A DNA stretch of 46,666 nt from Paenarthrobacter nitroguajacolicus JCM 14115 (GCA_001313365.1 BBFS01000031.1:1-46666), one strand, 5' to 3'. Shown: positions 9,137-19,826, counted from the first letter of the stretch. A program made the numbers and translations. The notes: generated from the sequence alone by a model not told the origin.

Positions 9137-10053
9137 ATGGCCCCGAGCAACCTACCTGAGTCCACCACGCCCGCCGAAGTTCCCGCCCCCCTACGGCAGC
9201 GGCCCCCGCACCAGCGGCGCAAGCGCAAGCGACGGCTGGCAGGAAGCCCATCAGCCGGGTCCGCATACACCACCTGCAGCAGGCCAAGGACAACGGCGAG
9301 CACTTCGCCATGCTGACGGCATACGAGCAGTACACCGCCGAAATCTTTGACCAGGCGGGAATCGAAGTCCTCCTGGTGGGTGACTCCGCTTCCAACAACG
9401 TGTTCGGCAACGAGACGAGCCTCCCTGTCACAGTGGATGAGCTCCTTCCCCTCACACGGGCAGTCAGCAGGGCGGCCAAGCGGGCGCTGATCGTAGCGGA
9501 CCTGCCTTTCGGGAGCTATGAAGTTTCTCCCGGTCAGGCAGTGGCCACCGGCGTCCGGTTCCTCAAAGAGGGACTGGCGCACGCCGTCAAGATCGAAGGG
9601 ACGGCATATTACGCGGACACCGTCAAAGCCATGGTCCAGGCAGGCATCCCCGTCATGGCCCACATCGGATTCACCCCCGCAAAGCGAACATTCCCTCGGC
9701 GGCTACCGCGTGCAAGGCCGGGGGGGAGACGACGCCCAGCGCCTGATCGAGGACGCCGTTGCCCTGCAGGACGCCGGCGCTTTCAGTGTCCTCATGGAGA
9801 TGGTTCCTGCGGACACCGCAGCCGCCGTCGACGCCGCATTGCGGGTCCCGACCGTCGGTATCGGTGCTGGCAAGAGCACCACGGGGGCAGGTCCTTGTGT
9901 GGCAGGACATGGCTGGATTGCGTGGCGGCAAAATGGCCAAGTTCGTCAAGCAATATGCGGATCTTCGCACCACGCTGAGTGATGCCGCCACCGCTTACGG
10001 GGGAGGACGTCCGGTCCGGTCAGTTCCCCCCCGGACCGGAGCACTCCTTCTAA
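9137..10053 (+). CDS. panB: 3-methyl-2-oxobutanoate hydroxymethyltransferase (PanB)
   Basis: First step of pantothenate synthesis: transfers a hydroxymethyl group from methylenetetrahydrofolate to ketoisovalerate to give ketopantoate. About 295 residues with an N-terminal Ala/Pro-rich extension before the catalytic barrel ([20 protein letters not shown]). Motifs seen: [14 protein letters not shown] (metal Asp), [47 protein letters not shown] and [17 protein letters not shown]. Breaks lie at C runs 9185-9191 and 9211-9215, then at runs 9676-9680, 9884-9888 and 10000-10004; runs at 9720 and 10026 add residues in frame. A GTG-started small gene converges from the right. Confidence 0.94.
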
Positions 10054-10065
10054 GCAACGTCCCGG

Positions 10066-10233
10066 CTAATCGTCGTCCTGGGCATCCCAGGCGTCATTGC
10101 GTGCTTTGACCTTTTCCAAGGCGTGCTCGGCTTCTTCCCTGGTCTTATAGGGGGGGCCAATGAGCTGGGTCCAATCGGACAAGGCGTCCTCTTCGATCTC
10201 GTGCGTCTTGACGTTGTACCAGTACTCCGTCAC
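10066..10233 (-). CDS. small SPOR-like protein, 55 residues
   Basis: An unbroken frame from GTG to [23 protein letters not shown], then a [19 protein letters not shown] stretch. The aromatic start followed by YKTREEA-type helix resembles short actinobacterial proteins annotated as SPOR-domain; those bind peptidoglycan glycan strands, but this one has no signal or membrane segment, so that role is uncertain. GAGGAG ends five bases before the GTG. The C run near 10150 (seven) probably adds one Pro. It lies between convergent panB and divergent map. Confidence 0.7.
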   Translation of the reverse strand: MTEYWYNVKTHEIEEDALSDWTQLIGPPYKTREEAEHALEKVKARNDAWDAQDDD

Positions 10234-10332
10234 GTCTCCTCCTCAGTCTTCGGGCCCTTCGACGCGTAACGTTGGCGGGGGGGTCACAGGAACCCGGCCA
10301 CACTTTGTTACTTACGTCTCTTGTGTGCCTTA

Positions 10333-10338
10333 TATGAT
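10333..10338 (+). promoter_or_regulatory. -10 box of map (leaderless start)
   Basis: TATGAT, a near-consensus -10, ends six bases before the ATG at 10345. There is no purine-rich ribosome site in front of that ATG. Confidence 0.55.
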
Positions 10339-10344
10339 CAATCT

Positions 10345-11226
10345 ATGCCTTCTCTTGCTTCGACTGCACCCATTGGCGCCCTCACCCCCCCGGGAACCAT
10401 CAGCTGAACGACCCGTCCCGGCGTCGATTCCCAGGCCGGAGTATGTCGGCAAGAAGGCACCCGCCAAGTTCACGGCTCCGAGGTGAAGTCAGCGGAGACC
10501 ATCGAGAAGATCCGGATTGCCGGAAAGATCGCTGCGCAAGCGATCGTCGAGGTCGGCAAGCATATCCAGCCGGGCGTCACCACCGACCATCTGGACAAGG
10601 TGGGGCACGAGTTCCTCCTGGACCACAACGCGTACCCGTCCACCCTCGGCTACCGGGGCTTTCCCAAGTCCCTGTGTTCCTCGCTCAATGAGGTCATTTG
10701 CCACGGGATCCCGGACTCAACCGTGGTGCAGGATGGCGACATCCTGAACATTGACATCACTGCCTTCATCAACGGCGTGCATGGGGATACCAACTACACT
10801 TTCCTGGTTGGCGACGTGGACGAAGAATCCCGTCTGCTGGTTGAGCGTACGCAGGAGTCGCTCAACCGGGCCATCAAGGCCGTGGCCCCTGGCCGCGAAA
10901 TCAACGTAATCGGCCGTGCCATCCAGTCCTACGCAAAACGCTTCGGCTATGGCGTAGTTCGGGATTTCACCGGCCACGGCGTGGGCGAGGCCTTTCACAC
11001 CGGCCTCATCATTCCGCATTACGACGCAGCCCCCCCGGCGTACAACACCGTGATCGAGGCAGGCATGGTCTTCACCATCGAACCCATGCTGACCCTTGGC
11101 ACCATCGAATGGGATATGTGGGCCGACGACTGGACAGTCGTCACCAAGGACCACAAACGCACTGCCCAATTCGAACACACCCTGCTGGTCACCGAGACCG
11201 GCGCGGAAATCCTTACCCTTCCCTGA
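10345..11226 (+). CDS. map: type I methionine aminopeptidase
   Basis: Removes the initiator methionine from new proteins. About 290 residues with an N-terminal extension of some 40 residues ([19 protein letters not shown] ... [19 protein letters not shown]) as in other actinobacterial long-form enzymes. The catalytic core has the two metal Asp in [19 protein letters not shown], the metal His in [11 protein letters not shown], and the two metal Glu in VFTIEPM and [10 protein letters not shown]. Breaks are confined to the N-terminal extension: about 10406-10425 (two bases missing) and one G missing at 10478. The run at 11032 adds one Pro in frame. ppgK follows 58 bases later on the same strand. 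Confidence 0.94.
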
Positions 11227-11284
11227 GCTCTCCGGAAGGTCCACGCAGCCCGGGCGGCTGCGCCATGCCCATCCCCCTCCTGCC

Positions 11285-12112
11285 ATGATCGGAAATGCAT
11301 TGTCCAAGAAGGATGAGAAGACCCACAAGAACGCCCCGTTGATCGGTATCGACATCGGTGGCACCGGCATCAAGGGCGGCATCGTCGACCTGAAGAAGGG
11401 CAAGTTGATTGGCGACCGCTTCCGCGTTCCCACTCCGCAGCCCGCCACTCCGGAGCTGTAGCTGAGGTTGTCGCCCAAATCGTTGAGGAACTCTCCAGCC
11501 GCCCCGACGCGCCGGCAGCGGATTCCCCCCCGTGGGTGTGACATTCCCCCCCGGCATCATCCAGCACGGCGTGGTCAACTCGGCGGCCAACGTGGACAAA
11601 ACCTGGCTTGGCACCAACATCGACGCCACCTTCACCAAACGCCTCGGCCGTCCCGTAGAGGTCATCAATGACGCCGACGCCGCCGGCCTCGCCGAAGCCC
11701 GTTACGGTGCTGGCGAGGGCGTGGACGGCACCGTTCTGGTGATCACACTGGGAACCGGCATCGGATCGGCATTCATCTTCAATGGACAGCTGGTCCCCCC
11801 CAACGCCGAGCTCGGGCATCTTGAGGTGGACGGGCACGACGCCGAGACCAAAGCCTCCGCGGTGGCTCGCGAACGCGATGGCCTGAGCTGGGACGAGTAC
11901 GGCGTCCTGCTCAACCGCTACCTCCAGCACGTGGAGTTCCTGTTCTCCCCCCCGAGCTGTTCATTGTGGGTGGCGGCATTTCCAAACGCTCCGACGAGTA
12001 CTTCCCGCACCTTGAGCTGCGGACCAAAATCGTCACGGCAAAGTTGAAGAATGACGCCGGCATTGTGGGCGCGGCACTCGAGGTCGCTTTGCACCACAAG
12101 CTCGCGAAGTAG
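11285..12112 (+). CDS. ppgK: polyphosphate glucokinase
   Basis: ROK-family kinase that phosphorylates glucose with polyphosphate or ATP. About 266 residues. Motifs: the phosphate loop LIGIDIGGTGIKGGIVDLKKG, FPGIIQHGVV, VNSAANVDKTW, INDADAAGLAEARYGAG, GTVLVITLGTGIGSAFIFNG and the PpgK-type NAELGHLEVDGHDAETKAS. The C-terminus ends ALEVALHHKLAK. Breaks are near 11457 (one base missing), 11525 and 11947; runs at 11546 and 11797 add residues in frame. The ATG at 11285 is chosen because it is the first in frame; no strong ribosome site is present, so coupling to map is possible. A dehydrogenase gene begins seven bases after the stop. Confidence 0.93.
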
Positions 12113-12119
12113 CCGCGGC

Positions 12120-12903
12120 ATGACAGAGGCCGAAACAGCCGACCAGCATGATGAACGCGGAGTCGCGATCGTCACCGGCGCCAGCCGGGGGAATCGGAGC
12201 CGCCGTAGCACTCGCCGCGGCGGCTGCCCGGTATCACGTGGTGGTCAATTACTCCGCAGACGCTGAAGGTGCACGGACTGTGGTCAACGACATCCTGGCC
12301 CAAGGCGGCAAGGCACGCGCCGTGCAGGCGGATGTCAGCCAACCGGCCGACGTCGGACGCCTGTTCGACGAAGCCGCCGGCTGGGGTCCCGTGACCGCCG
12401 TGATCAACAACGCCGCCATCACGGGGGGGAACCTGATCGGTGCCCTCATGGAAGTGCCGGCGGAGACGGTCCAACGGGTTGTTGATGTCAACGTGGCCGG
12501 AATGATTTTCATGTGCCAGGAAGCAGTTCGGCGACTTTCGACGGACAACGGCGGCAGCGGCGGTTCCATCGTCAACGTCTCCTCCACAGCCACCAAGGCG
12601 GGCTCGCCCGGAACCTGGGTCCACTACGCGGCCACCAAGGGGGGGGCAGTGGATGTTTTGACTGTGGGCCTTGCCGCCGAAGTGGCCAAGCAGGGCATCC
12701 GTGTCAACGCCGTTGCCCCGGGCAGCACCAATACCGGCCTCCACGCAGCGGCTGGAATGCCGGACCGCGTGGAGAGGCTGAACCCAACCATCCCGATGGG
12801 CCGCGGCGCGGAGCCGGAGGAGGTGGCTGCGGCGGTGATGTGCTGATGTCGGACGAGGCGGTACATTACCGGAGCCGTGCTCCCTGTGTCCGGCGGGCGC
12901 TGA
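12120..12903 (+). CDS. short-chain dehydrogenase/reductase
   Basis: About 258 residues of a classical SDR. The Rossmann loop is AIVTGASRGIGAAVALAAA, the NNAG-like motif is VINNAAITG, the catalytic Ser lies in SIVNVSSTATKAGSPG, and the Tyr-x-x-x-Lys pair is YAATK. C-terminal GAVLPVSGGR is typical. The substrate is not evident; the cofactor region (VVVNYSADAEGA) leans toward NADP. Breaks are at 12185-12191, 12842 and 12861. The run at 12630-12638 adds one Gly between Lys and Ala after the catalytic Lys. It starts seven bases after ppgK and is probably in its operon. Confidence 0.88.
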
Positions 12904-12921
12904 TCCCGGTCAGGATTGATG

Positions 12922-12961
12922 CCGGTGGCGGCTGCGGCTTCCCCTCCGCTGCCGCCACCGG
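12922..12961. terminator. hairpin between convergent SDR and nrdR genes
   Basis: Stem CCGGTGGCGGC with GCCGCCACCGG, 11 pairs, 18-base loop. There is no T tract, so it is a weak candidate, but it lies exactly between two convergent genes. Confidence 0.5.
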
Positions 12962-12963
12962 AG

Positions 12964-13464
12964 CTATAGCTGGCTCTTTTCCGAACCCTTGACTTGCTTG
13001 GCGCCTGCCTTGGCCGCTTCTGCCTCATGGCGTAGCAGCGAGATGGCTGATTCGAAGTCCTCCAGGGACTCAAACGCCTGATACACGCTGGCAAAACGAA
13101 GGTATGCCACTTCATCAAGCTTCCGGAGCGGGCCCAGAATGGCCAGGCCCACCTCATGGGCATCGATCTCCGCTGCGCCCGAGGAACGAATATTCTCCTC
13201 GACTTCCTGGGCGAGCATTGCAAGATCGTCCTCCGTGACCGGACGTCCCTGGCATGCCTTGCGGACTCCACTGATGACCTTGATGCGGCTGAATGGTTCG
13301 CCGACGCCGGACCTCTTGATCACGGACAAGCTGGTGGTTTCCACTGTGGTGAAGCGACGTCCGCATTCCGGGCACTGGCGTCGGCGGCGGATGGATGAAC
13401 CGTCGTCAGCCATTCGGCTGTCGACGACGCGGGAGTCGGGATTCCGGCAGAACGGACAATACAC
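12964..13464 (-). CDS. nrdR: transcriptional repressor NrdR
   Basis: Nucleotide-sensing repressor of ribonucleotide reductase genes. 166 residues in one frame. The N-terminal zinc ribbon has CPFC and CPEC pairs ([17 protein letters not shown] ... [14 protein letters not shown]), followed by an ATP-cone ([20 protein letters not shown]) and the typical helical C-terminal half. The GTG start at 13464 is preceded by GGAGG at six bases and gives the canonical N-terminus; a longer in-frame extension exists but is not needed. Two palindromes like NrdR boxes lie upstream at 13595-13630, so autoregulation is likely. Confidence 0.95.
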   Translation of the reverse strand: MYCPFCRNPDSRVVDSRMADDGSSIRRRRQCPECGRRFTTVETTSLSVIKRSGVGEPFSRIKVISGVRKACQGRPVTEDDLAMLAQEVEENIRSSGAAEIDAHEVGLAILGPLRKLDEVAYLRFASVYQAFESLEDFESAISLLRHEAEAAKAGAKQVKGSEKSQL

Positions 13465-13527
13465 GCTGGGCCTCCCCCTGACGGCTCCGGCACGGAATCG
13501 CATGCGGCAGGACGCCGGATACGCAAA

Positions 13528-13554
13528 GGTGCCGGAAGATTCACTTCCGGCACC
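13528..13554 (-). terminator. hairpin between the hisD stop and nrdR start
   Basis: GGTGCCGGAAG and CTTCCGGCACC pair around a 5-base loop; on the minus strand the stem is followed by TTTGCG. It could terminate hisD transcripts. However, a possible nrdR promoter (TTGTCA, 18 bases, TAAACT, minus strand, about 13555-13584) ends right at it, so the hairpin could instead lie at the 5' end of the nrdR mRNA. Confidence 0.6.
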
Positions 13555-13594
13555 AGTTTACGGTCCGCCATGCGGTAATGACAAGCGTGTAATT

Positions 13595-13630
13595 ACTACA
13601 TGTAGTGGTAGCCACCCACATATGTAGTGG
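13595..13630 (-). promoter_or_regulatory. tandem NrdR-box-like palindromes
   Basis: Box 1 is ACTACATGTAGT (13595-13606), a perfect 12-base palindrome. Box 2 (about 13617-13630) shares ATGTAGTGG with it. The shared bases are 22 apart, about two helical turns. Both fit the NrdR box pattern, roughly CWATATATWG, as I recall it, and lie upstream of nrdR itself. Confidence 0.6.
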
Positions 13631-13639
13631 TTTGCGGCC

Positions 13640-15007
13640 CTACGCGAAGCGAATTCGAACAGCATCTCCGTGGCCCGGAAGGTCCTCTGCACCCGACAGG
13701 CTCACGATGTGTCCGCTGACTTGCTCCAAGGCGGCGCGGTCATAGTTGATGACCTGGACCGCGCGGAGGAACGTGGTGACGTTGAGACCGGACGAGAAAG
13801 CGGCCGTTCCGCTGGTGGGCAGCACGTGGTTGGAACCTGCGCAGTAGTCCCCCCCCAGGCTGACCGGGCTGAAGTCGCCCACGAAGATCGCTCCCGCGTT
13901 ACGAATCCGCGCTGCAACCGTGGCCGCGTTGGCCGTCATGATTTCCAGGTGTTCAGCTGCGTATGCGTTGCAGACCGCGATCCCCCCTGCTCAAGATCAT
14001 CCACCAGCACCACACCGGACTGCGGTCCGGACAGCGCCTCAAGAACGCGCGCACGGTGCTTTGTTCCAGCGGCCTGCCGCGCCAGTTCAAGCACGACGGC
14101 GTCAGCCAGTTCCGCGGAGTCAGTCACCAGGACGGAGGCTGCTTTGGGATCATGCTCCGCCTGGCTTATGAGGTCGGCGGCCACCAACGGGGCCTGCGCG
14201 GTGGCGTCGGCAAGGATGGCGATCTCCGTGGTTCCGGCCTCGGAATCGATGCCCACCACACCCTTGACGAGGCGCTTGGCTGTGGCCACAAAAATGTTGC
14301 CCGGGCCCGTGACAACGTCAACGGGCTCAATAGACAGTTCGTCACCTGTGCCAGGGATGCCGTAAGCAAACGAAACAATGGCCTGTGCGCCGCCGATGGC
14401 GTACACCTCGTCAATGCCCAGGAGCTTCGCCGCGGCCAGGATGGTGGGGTGCGGGAGGCCGCCAAAGTCTTTCTGCGGCGGGGAGGCAAGCGCAATGGAC
14501 TCCACGCCGGCGGCAACCGCGGGGACCACGTTCATGATGACTGAAGATGCCAGCGGAGCGAGTCCACCGGGAACGTAGAGCCCAACGCGTCCCACAGGAA
14601 TCCAGTTTTGGCTGACAACGGCACCGTCGCCAAGTTGTACATCCACATTGGCAGGGCGCTGCTGGTCAGCAAATTGCCGGGCGCGGTTGATGGACTCCTC
14701 CAAGGCAGCGCGGACCTTCGGGTCAAGTTCCGTCAGCGCCTGGGTAAGTGCCTCCGCCGGGACCTGGGGTGTGACTGCTCCACGCCGTCGAATTTCCTGG
14801 CCAGTTCGGCCAAGGCGGCAAAGCCGCGGCTACGGACGTCGGAAATGATGTCCAGGACCTTCTGTTCGGCCTCTGCCATCGTCTGATGCTGCGCCCTTGG
14901 CACAGCTGCGCGCAGCTCCGCAAGGTAAGGCGGCGGCCCCGGAAATCGATGCTCCGGAAATTTAGGGCGTCAGTGGAGAGGGCGGAAGTATCCGAGGAAG
15001 TGGTCAC
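13640..15007 (-). CDS. hisD: histidinol dehydrogenase
   Basis: Last two oxidation steps of histidine synthesis. About 450 residues. Motifs: [91 protein letters not shown], and [23 protein letters not shown] with the zinc-site residues. The GTG at 15007 gives [20 protein letters not shown]; no ribosome site precedes it but TAAAAT lies six bases upstream. Breaks: one G missing near 14915 (TTGGCG read as TTGCG), one G missing near 14774, and the C run 13982-13987 two too long; the run at 13849-13856 adds one Gly in frame. It starts four bases after the stop of the membrane-protein gene upstream. Confidence 0.95.
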
Positions 15008-15011
15008 CCGG

Positions 15012-15549
15012 CTATTTTACGGGTTTCTTCGACAGAACCCCGAACAGCGCCAGGACAAACGTGATAAAAGCGATGGCAGCAGGCCACAGAACCAGTACAG
15101 CGTAGGAGCGCAGCGTGAAGCCAAACCCGGGGCCAAGGGCAGGATCCGGGGCGGGCCCCCCCAGCAACTGGGCGGCAAGCAGCCCAACCAGCCATGCGAA
15201 GACCGCACCCAAAGCACCCCCCCCAAGGAGAGCAAAGGCCAAGCGCGCGCGCACCATCTCCGTTTAACTTTCCGTCCAGCATCACGCCGGTGAGGCACCC
15301 TGCGAGCAGCGTCAGGGCTGCGAGGACCAGTCCCGCGGAAGCCAGGAATCAGGGTTGGCCGCATTCGCCAGATCCGGATTGCCCGAGACCAGGTTCAGTC
15401 CCCCAGGAGCAAGAAGCCACCAGATGAATCCGGCAACCACACCCAAAGCCGCCGGAAGGACCAACCAAAGGACGTCCTTCGAGCGCCGGGGGTTTGGAGG
15501 CAGAGATCTGTTCTGCGACGGCAGGGACGTGCACGGTGGAATCGGTCAT
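15012..15549 (-). CDS. actinobacterial membrane protein of unknown function
   Basis: About 175 residues after repair. A polar N-terminus (MTDSTVHVPAVAEQISASKP) is followed by four hydrophobic segments: VLWLVLPAALGVVAGFIWW, LVLAALTLLAGCLTGVML, ALGAVFAWLVGLLAAQLLGG and YAVLVLWPAAIAFITFVLAL. The layout resembles DUF2567-type actinobacterial proteins, but I cannot confirm the family. Breaks: one extra C near 15489, one base missing near 15330, and an unresolved shift near 15250 in a GCGCGCGC stretch; runs at 15160 and 15217 add residues in frame. The ATG at 15549 has only GAGG, very close; the start is the least certain part. hisD begins four bases after its stop. Confidence 0.6.
15014..15019 (-). 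promoter_or_regulatory. -10 box of hisD (leaderless start)
   Basis: TAAAAT on the minus strand, six bases before the GTG start at 15007. It overlaps the end of the preceding gene by one base. Confidence 0.45.
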
Positions 15550-15669
15550 GCACCTCACATTAACAAAGGTTCACGCCGCCCCCCCGACAAAATGTGGGGC
15601 TCGCACTCCCGGAGGAATACCCTGAAGAAGAAGACATGCAAGGCCCCCCCGATTCAGGAGAAAACCGAC

Positions 15670-16176
15670 GTGCCCAGCGAACCATCCGGCTTCGAGCAGA
15701 CTTTCAGGGAGATGTTCCGTCGGCATGCCGCTGGAGTAGCCATCATCACGGCGAACCTCAACGGAAGCCCCTTCGGCTTCACCGCCACGTCTGTGGCCTC
15801 GCTATCTGCCGAACCGCCCCCGCTTCACCTTCAACATGGCCAGGAGTTCCAGTTCCTGGCTGCCGTGGCCAACGCGGAGTACATCGGAGTCCACATGCTG
15901 GGGGCTGGAAAACCAAGCCCTCGCCAATCGCTTCGCACGGACACGCGACCGGTTCGACGGCGATCATTGGGAGCCGGGCCCCCCCATGACGTGCCTATTC
16001 TCAAGGATGTCAGCGGTTGGCTCGTGGGCAGAATCCAGATGCGCCTGTCTTTCGAGAACAACGCTGTGGTGGTAGTCGAGGTCATAGACGGCCAGGTGGG
16101 CGAGGACGGCACTCCCCCCCTGCTGTACCACAGCGGCGGTTACAGCAAGCCCGCGCCGCTCGACTACGAAATCTGA
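15670..16176 (+). CDS. flavin reductase-like domain protein
   Basis: About 165 residues. The segment FREMFRRHAAGVAIITANLN, then GFTATSVASLSAEPPRFTFN and GVHMLGLENQALANRFA, matches the FMN-binding split-barrel flavin reductases, which supply reduced flavin to two-component monooxygenases. No partner monooxygenase is nearby. The GTG at 15670 is preceded by GGAG at nine bases; an earlier ATG at 15635 would need another repair. Breaks: 15817-15821 (one extra C), about 15860 (one C missing), 15900-15904 (one extra G), 15979-15985 (two extra C); the run at 16112 adds one Pro in frame. Confidence 0.78.
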   Translation: MPSEPSGFEQTFREMFRRHAAGVAIITANLNGSPFGFTATSVASLSAEPPPLHLQHGQEFQFLAAVANAEYIGVHMLGAGKPSPRQSLRTDTRPVRRRSLGAGPPHDVPILKDVSGWLVGRIQMRLSFENNAVVVVEVIDGQVGEDGTPPLLYHSGGYSKPAPLDYEI

Positions 16177-16195
16177 CCGAGCGGCCGCGAGCCTG

Positions 16196-19100
16196 CTAGT
16201 TATCCAGGCAAGCAGGACCCAGCAGGACCTTCAAGTCACCAAAAAGTGAAGGACTGGGGTTGACCCGCATATGGACGGGCAAGCCCATGACCTCCACCTT
16301 CGTGTCCCCCCCCATCAGCTTGAGCCGGACTTCCGAATTTCCGCGGTGGGTTCGCAGCACGTCACGCAGGTCAGTCACAACTGCCTCGGTGGCCTTGAAC
16401 GTAGGAATGGTGATCACCACGGGACCGTTCACGCTTTCACTGAGGTCCGGGACGGATAGCTCCATGCAGTTCAAAGTGACCGCTCCGTCATCGCGGCGCT
16501 GCAGACGGCCCTTGACCACAACGATCAAGTCCTCAGCCAGGACCGAGGCGATGGGACCGTAAACCTGGCCGAAGAACATGACCTCCATGGAAGCGCCAGG
16601 TCTTCGATTTCTGCTCGGGCATAGGCGTTTCCGCTGGCTTGGCAATCCTGCGGCTCAGCGAGGTGATCATGCCCGCAATAGTGACTATCGCGCCGTCGTG
16701 CGGTCCGTCCTCGGCGATGATCGACGTAATGGACTGTTCAGCGTGCTGGCTGAGGACGCCCTCCAGCCCCTGCAAGGGATGGTCTGAAACGTAGAGGCCC
16801 AACATGTCCCTTTCGAAGGACAGCTTGTCCTTCTTCTCCCACTCGCAGATCCGGGATTTCGGTGGTCAGCGACGCCTCGGGCTCCTGGTCTTCAAAGCCC
16901 GCGAAGAGATCGAACTGGCCAATTGCCTCGTTGCGCTTGAGCGTGATCACAGAGTCGATGGCTTCTTCGTGGATCATCGCCAAAGCACGCCGATGGTGAC
17001 CGAGTGAATCGAACGCTCCGGCTTTGATCAGCGATTCGATGGTGCGCTTGTTGCACACTACGGCGGGCACCTTGAGGAGGAAATCCTTGAAGGACGTGTA
17101 CTTGCCCTCGGAAGTGCGCGCAGCCACCATTGCATCCACCACATTGACGCCGACATTGCGGATGGCGCCCATGCCGAAGCGGATGTCCGTTCCCACCGGG
17201 GTGAAGTTCAGCGAGGATTCGTTGACGTCCGGCGGGAGGACAGTAATGCCCATTCGACGGCACTCGTTGAGGTAGATGGCGGATTTGTCCTTGTCATCAC
17301 CCACGGACGTCAGCAAGGCAGCCATGTACTCCGGCGCGTAGTGCGCCTTCAAGTAGGCCGTCCAGTACGAGATAACGCCATATGCTGCCGAGTGGGCCTT
17401 GTTGAAGGCGTAGTCGGAGAACGGGAGCAGAATGTCCCACAGCGTCTTGACGGCGGCCATGGAGTAGCCGTTGTCCTGCATGCCTTGGGAGAAGCCGGCG
17501 AACTGCTTGTCCAGCTCGGACTTCTTCTTCTTACCCATGGCGCGGCGGAGGATATCTGCCTGTCCAAGCGAGTAGCCGGCCAGCTTCTGCGCCACGGCCA
17601 TGACCTGCTCCTGATACACGATCAGCCAAAGGTGCCGCCCAGGATTTCCTTCAGCGGTTCTTCCAGCTCCGGGTGGATGGGAATGACTTCCTGGATCCCG
17701 TTTTTGCGCAGGGCGTAGTCGGTGTGGGCGTTGGCGCCCATGGGTCCAGGCCGGTACAGGGCAAGAACAGCGGAGATGTCTTCGAAGTTGTCAGGCTTCA
17801 TGAGCTTGAGCAGGGACCGCATGGGCCCGCCGTCGAGCTGGAACACGCCCAAGGTGTCACCGCGCGCCAGGAGCTCGTAGGACGCAGCGTCGTCGAGTTC
17901 CAGGTTTTCCAGATCCAGGTCGACGCCGCGGTTCATCTTGATGTTTTCCAGGGCATCCGAAATGATCGTCAGGTTTCGGAGACCCAGGAAGTCCATCTTG
18001 ATCAGGCCGAGGCTTCGGACGTCGGGTAATCGAACTGGGTGATGACCTGGCCGTCCTGGAAACGGCGCATGATGGGAATGACATCGATGATGGGGGGGTC
18101 CGAGGACATGATCACACCGGCGGCGTGAACACCCCACTGGCGCTTCAGTCCCTCGATGCCCAGGGCAGTCTCGAAGACCTTGGCGGCCTCCGGATCCGTG
18201 GCGATCAGCTGGCGGAAATCCCCCGGCTTCGCTGTAACGCTTGGATTCCGGGTTCTGAATGTCCGCCAAGGGAATGTCCTTGGCCATAACGGCAGGAGGA
18301 AGTGCCTTGGTCAGCGTCTCACCCATGCTGAACGGGTAGCCCAGCACGCGCGAGGAGTCCTTGAGCGCCTGCTTGGTCTTGATGGTGCCGTACGTGACGA
18401 TCATGGCCACACGCTCGTCGCCGTACTTCTTGGTGACGTAGTCAATCACCTCGGAGCGGCGGCGATCATCGAAGTCGACGTCGAAGTCGGGCATGGAAAC
18501 GCGGTCCGGGTTAAGGAAGCGCTCAAAGATCAGGCCGTGCTGCAGGGGGTCGAGGTCGGTGATGCGCATGGCGTACGCCACCATGGAGCCTGCACCGGAT
18601 CCGCGGCCGGGACCTACACGGATGCCGTTGTTCTTGGCCCAGTTGATGAAGTCGGCAACCACCAGGAAGTATCCCGGGAATCCCATGGACGTGATGACGC
18701 CCAGCTCGTAGTCCGCCTGCTTCCGGACCTTGTCAGGAATGCCTTGGGGGGGTAGCGGTACTTCAGGCCGGTATCCACTTCCTTGACCAGCCAGGAGGTC
18801 TCGTCTTCCCCCCCGGGAGGGCAAGGGAAGCGCGGCATGTAGTTGGCGCCGGTGTTGAAAGAAACTTCGCAGCGCTCGGCGATGAGCAGCGTATTGTCGC
18901 AGGCTTCAGGGTGATCCCGGAACAGCTCCCGCATCTCCTGCGGCGACTTCAGGTAGTAGCCGCTGCCGGAGAACGCGAAGCGCGAACCGCCGTTGTCATA
19001 CGTCGGCTCCAGGAGCGTGGAACCGGATTGGATGGCCAACAAGGCCTCGTGGGCCTTGGCATCATGTTCATGCGTGTAATGGAGGTCATTGGTGGCCACC

Positions 19101-19769
19101 AGCGGGAGGTTGAGCTCCTTGGCCAGGCGCAGGAGATCGCCCGTGACGCGCCGTTCAATGTCCAGCCCGTGATCCATCAGTTCGCAGAAGTAGTTCTCCG
19201 CGCCAAAAATATCGCGGAATTCAGCTGCGGCTTCCACAGCCTCACGGTAAAGACCGAGCCGCAACTTGGTCTGGACTTCCCCCCCGGAAGGGCAACCTGT
19301 GGTGGCGATCAAGCCTTCGGAGTAGGTGTTGAGTAGTTCCCGGTCCAACCGCGGCCATTTACCAAAGACGGAGTCCAAGGAGGCGATGGATGAAGCCCTG
19401 AACAGGTTCCTCATGCCCACGTTGTTGTAACTCAGGAGGGTCATATGGGTATACGAGCCACCACCCGAGACGTCGTCCTTGCGCTGGCTTTCATCGCCCC
19501 AGCGCACGCGCTCCTTGTCCCCCCCGCGGGCGGTACCAGGGGGGGTTACGTAGGCTTCGACACCGATGATCGGTTTGATGCCCTTGTCCGTGGCCTTGCG
19601 CCAAAAGTCGAAGGCTCCGAACAAATATCCATGGTCAGTGGTGGCCAGGGCGGGCATCCCCCAGGCGTTCGGTTTCATCGAACAACTCACCGAGCCGGGC
19701 AGCTCCATCCAGCATGGAGTATTCGGTGTGGGTGTGCAGATGGACGAACGAATCATTGCTGGAAGTCAC
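16196..19769 (-). CDS. dnaE: DNA polymerase III alpha subunit
   Basis: Main replicative polymerase. About 1180 residues after repair, the DnaE1 length. Domains in order: PHP ([16 protein letters not shown] ... [10 protein letters not shown]), polymerase palm with the catalytic Asp in [20 protein letters not shown], fingers ([28 protein letters not shown]), helix-hairpin-helix region and a C-terminal OB domain ([21 protein letters not shown], [20 protein letters not shown]). The GTG at 19769 gives [22 protein letters not shown] lies six bases upstream. Breaks are near 19658, 18747, 18220, 18012, 17626, 16845, 16637 and 16600; many other runs add residues in frame (for example 16314, 18095, 18807, 19281, 19519). 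Confidence 0.96.
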
Positions 19770-19775
19770 CACGAC

Positions 19776-19781
19776 AGTCTA
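19776..19781 (-). promoter_or_regulatory. -10 box of dnaE (leaderless start)
   Basis: TAGACT on the minus strand, exactly six bases from the GTG at 19769. It decides between two adjacent GTG codons in favour of the second. Confidence 0.45.
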
Positions 19782-19826
19782 CCGTCCCGGGTCCGGCAGA
19801 AGTCGGACCCGGGCAGTGAATCCTGT

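Noticed and set aside
13320..13571. Minus-strand frame starting [18 protein letters not shown] just upstream of nrdR
   Set aside because: It spans the leader hairpin and NrdR start, is in a different frame from nrdR, and has no ribosome site; most likely leader sequence.
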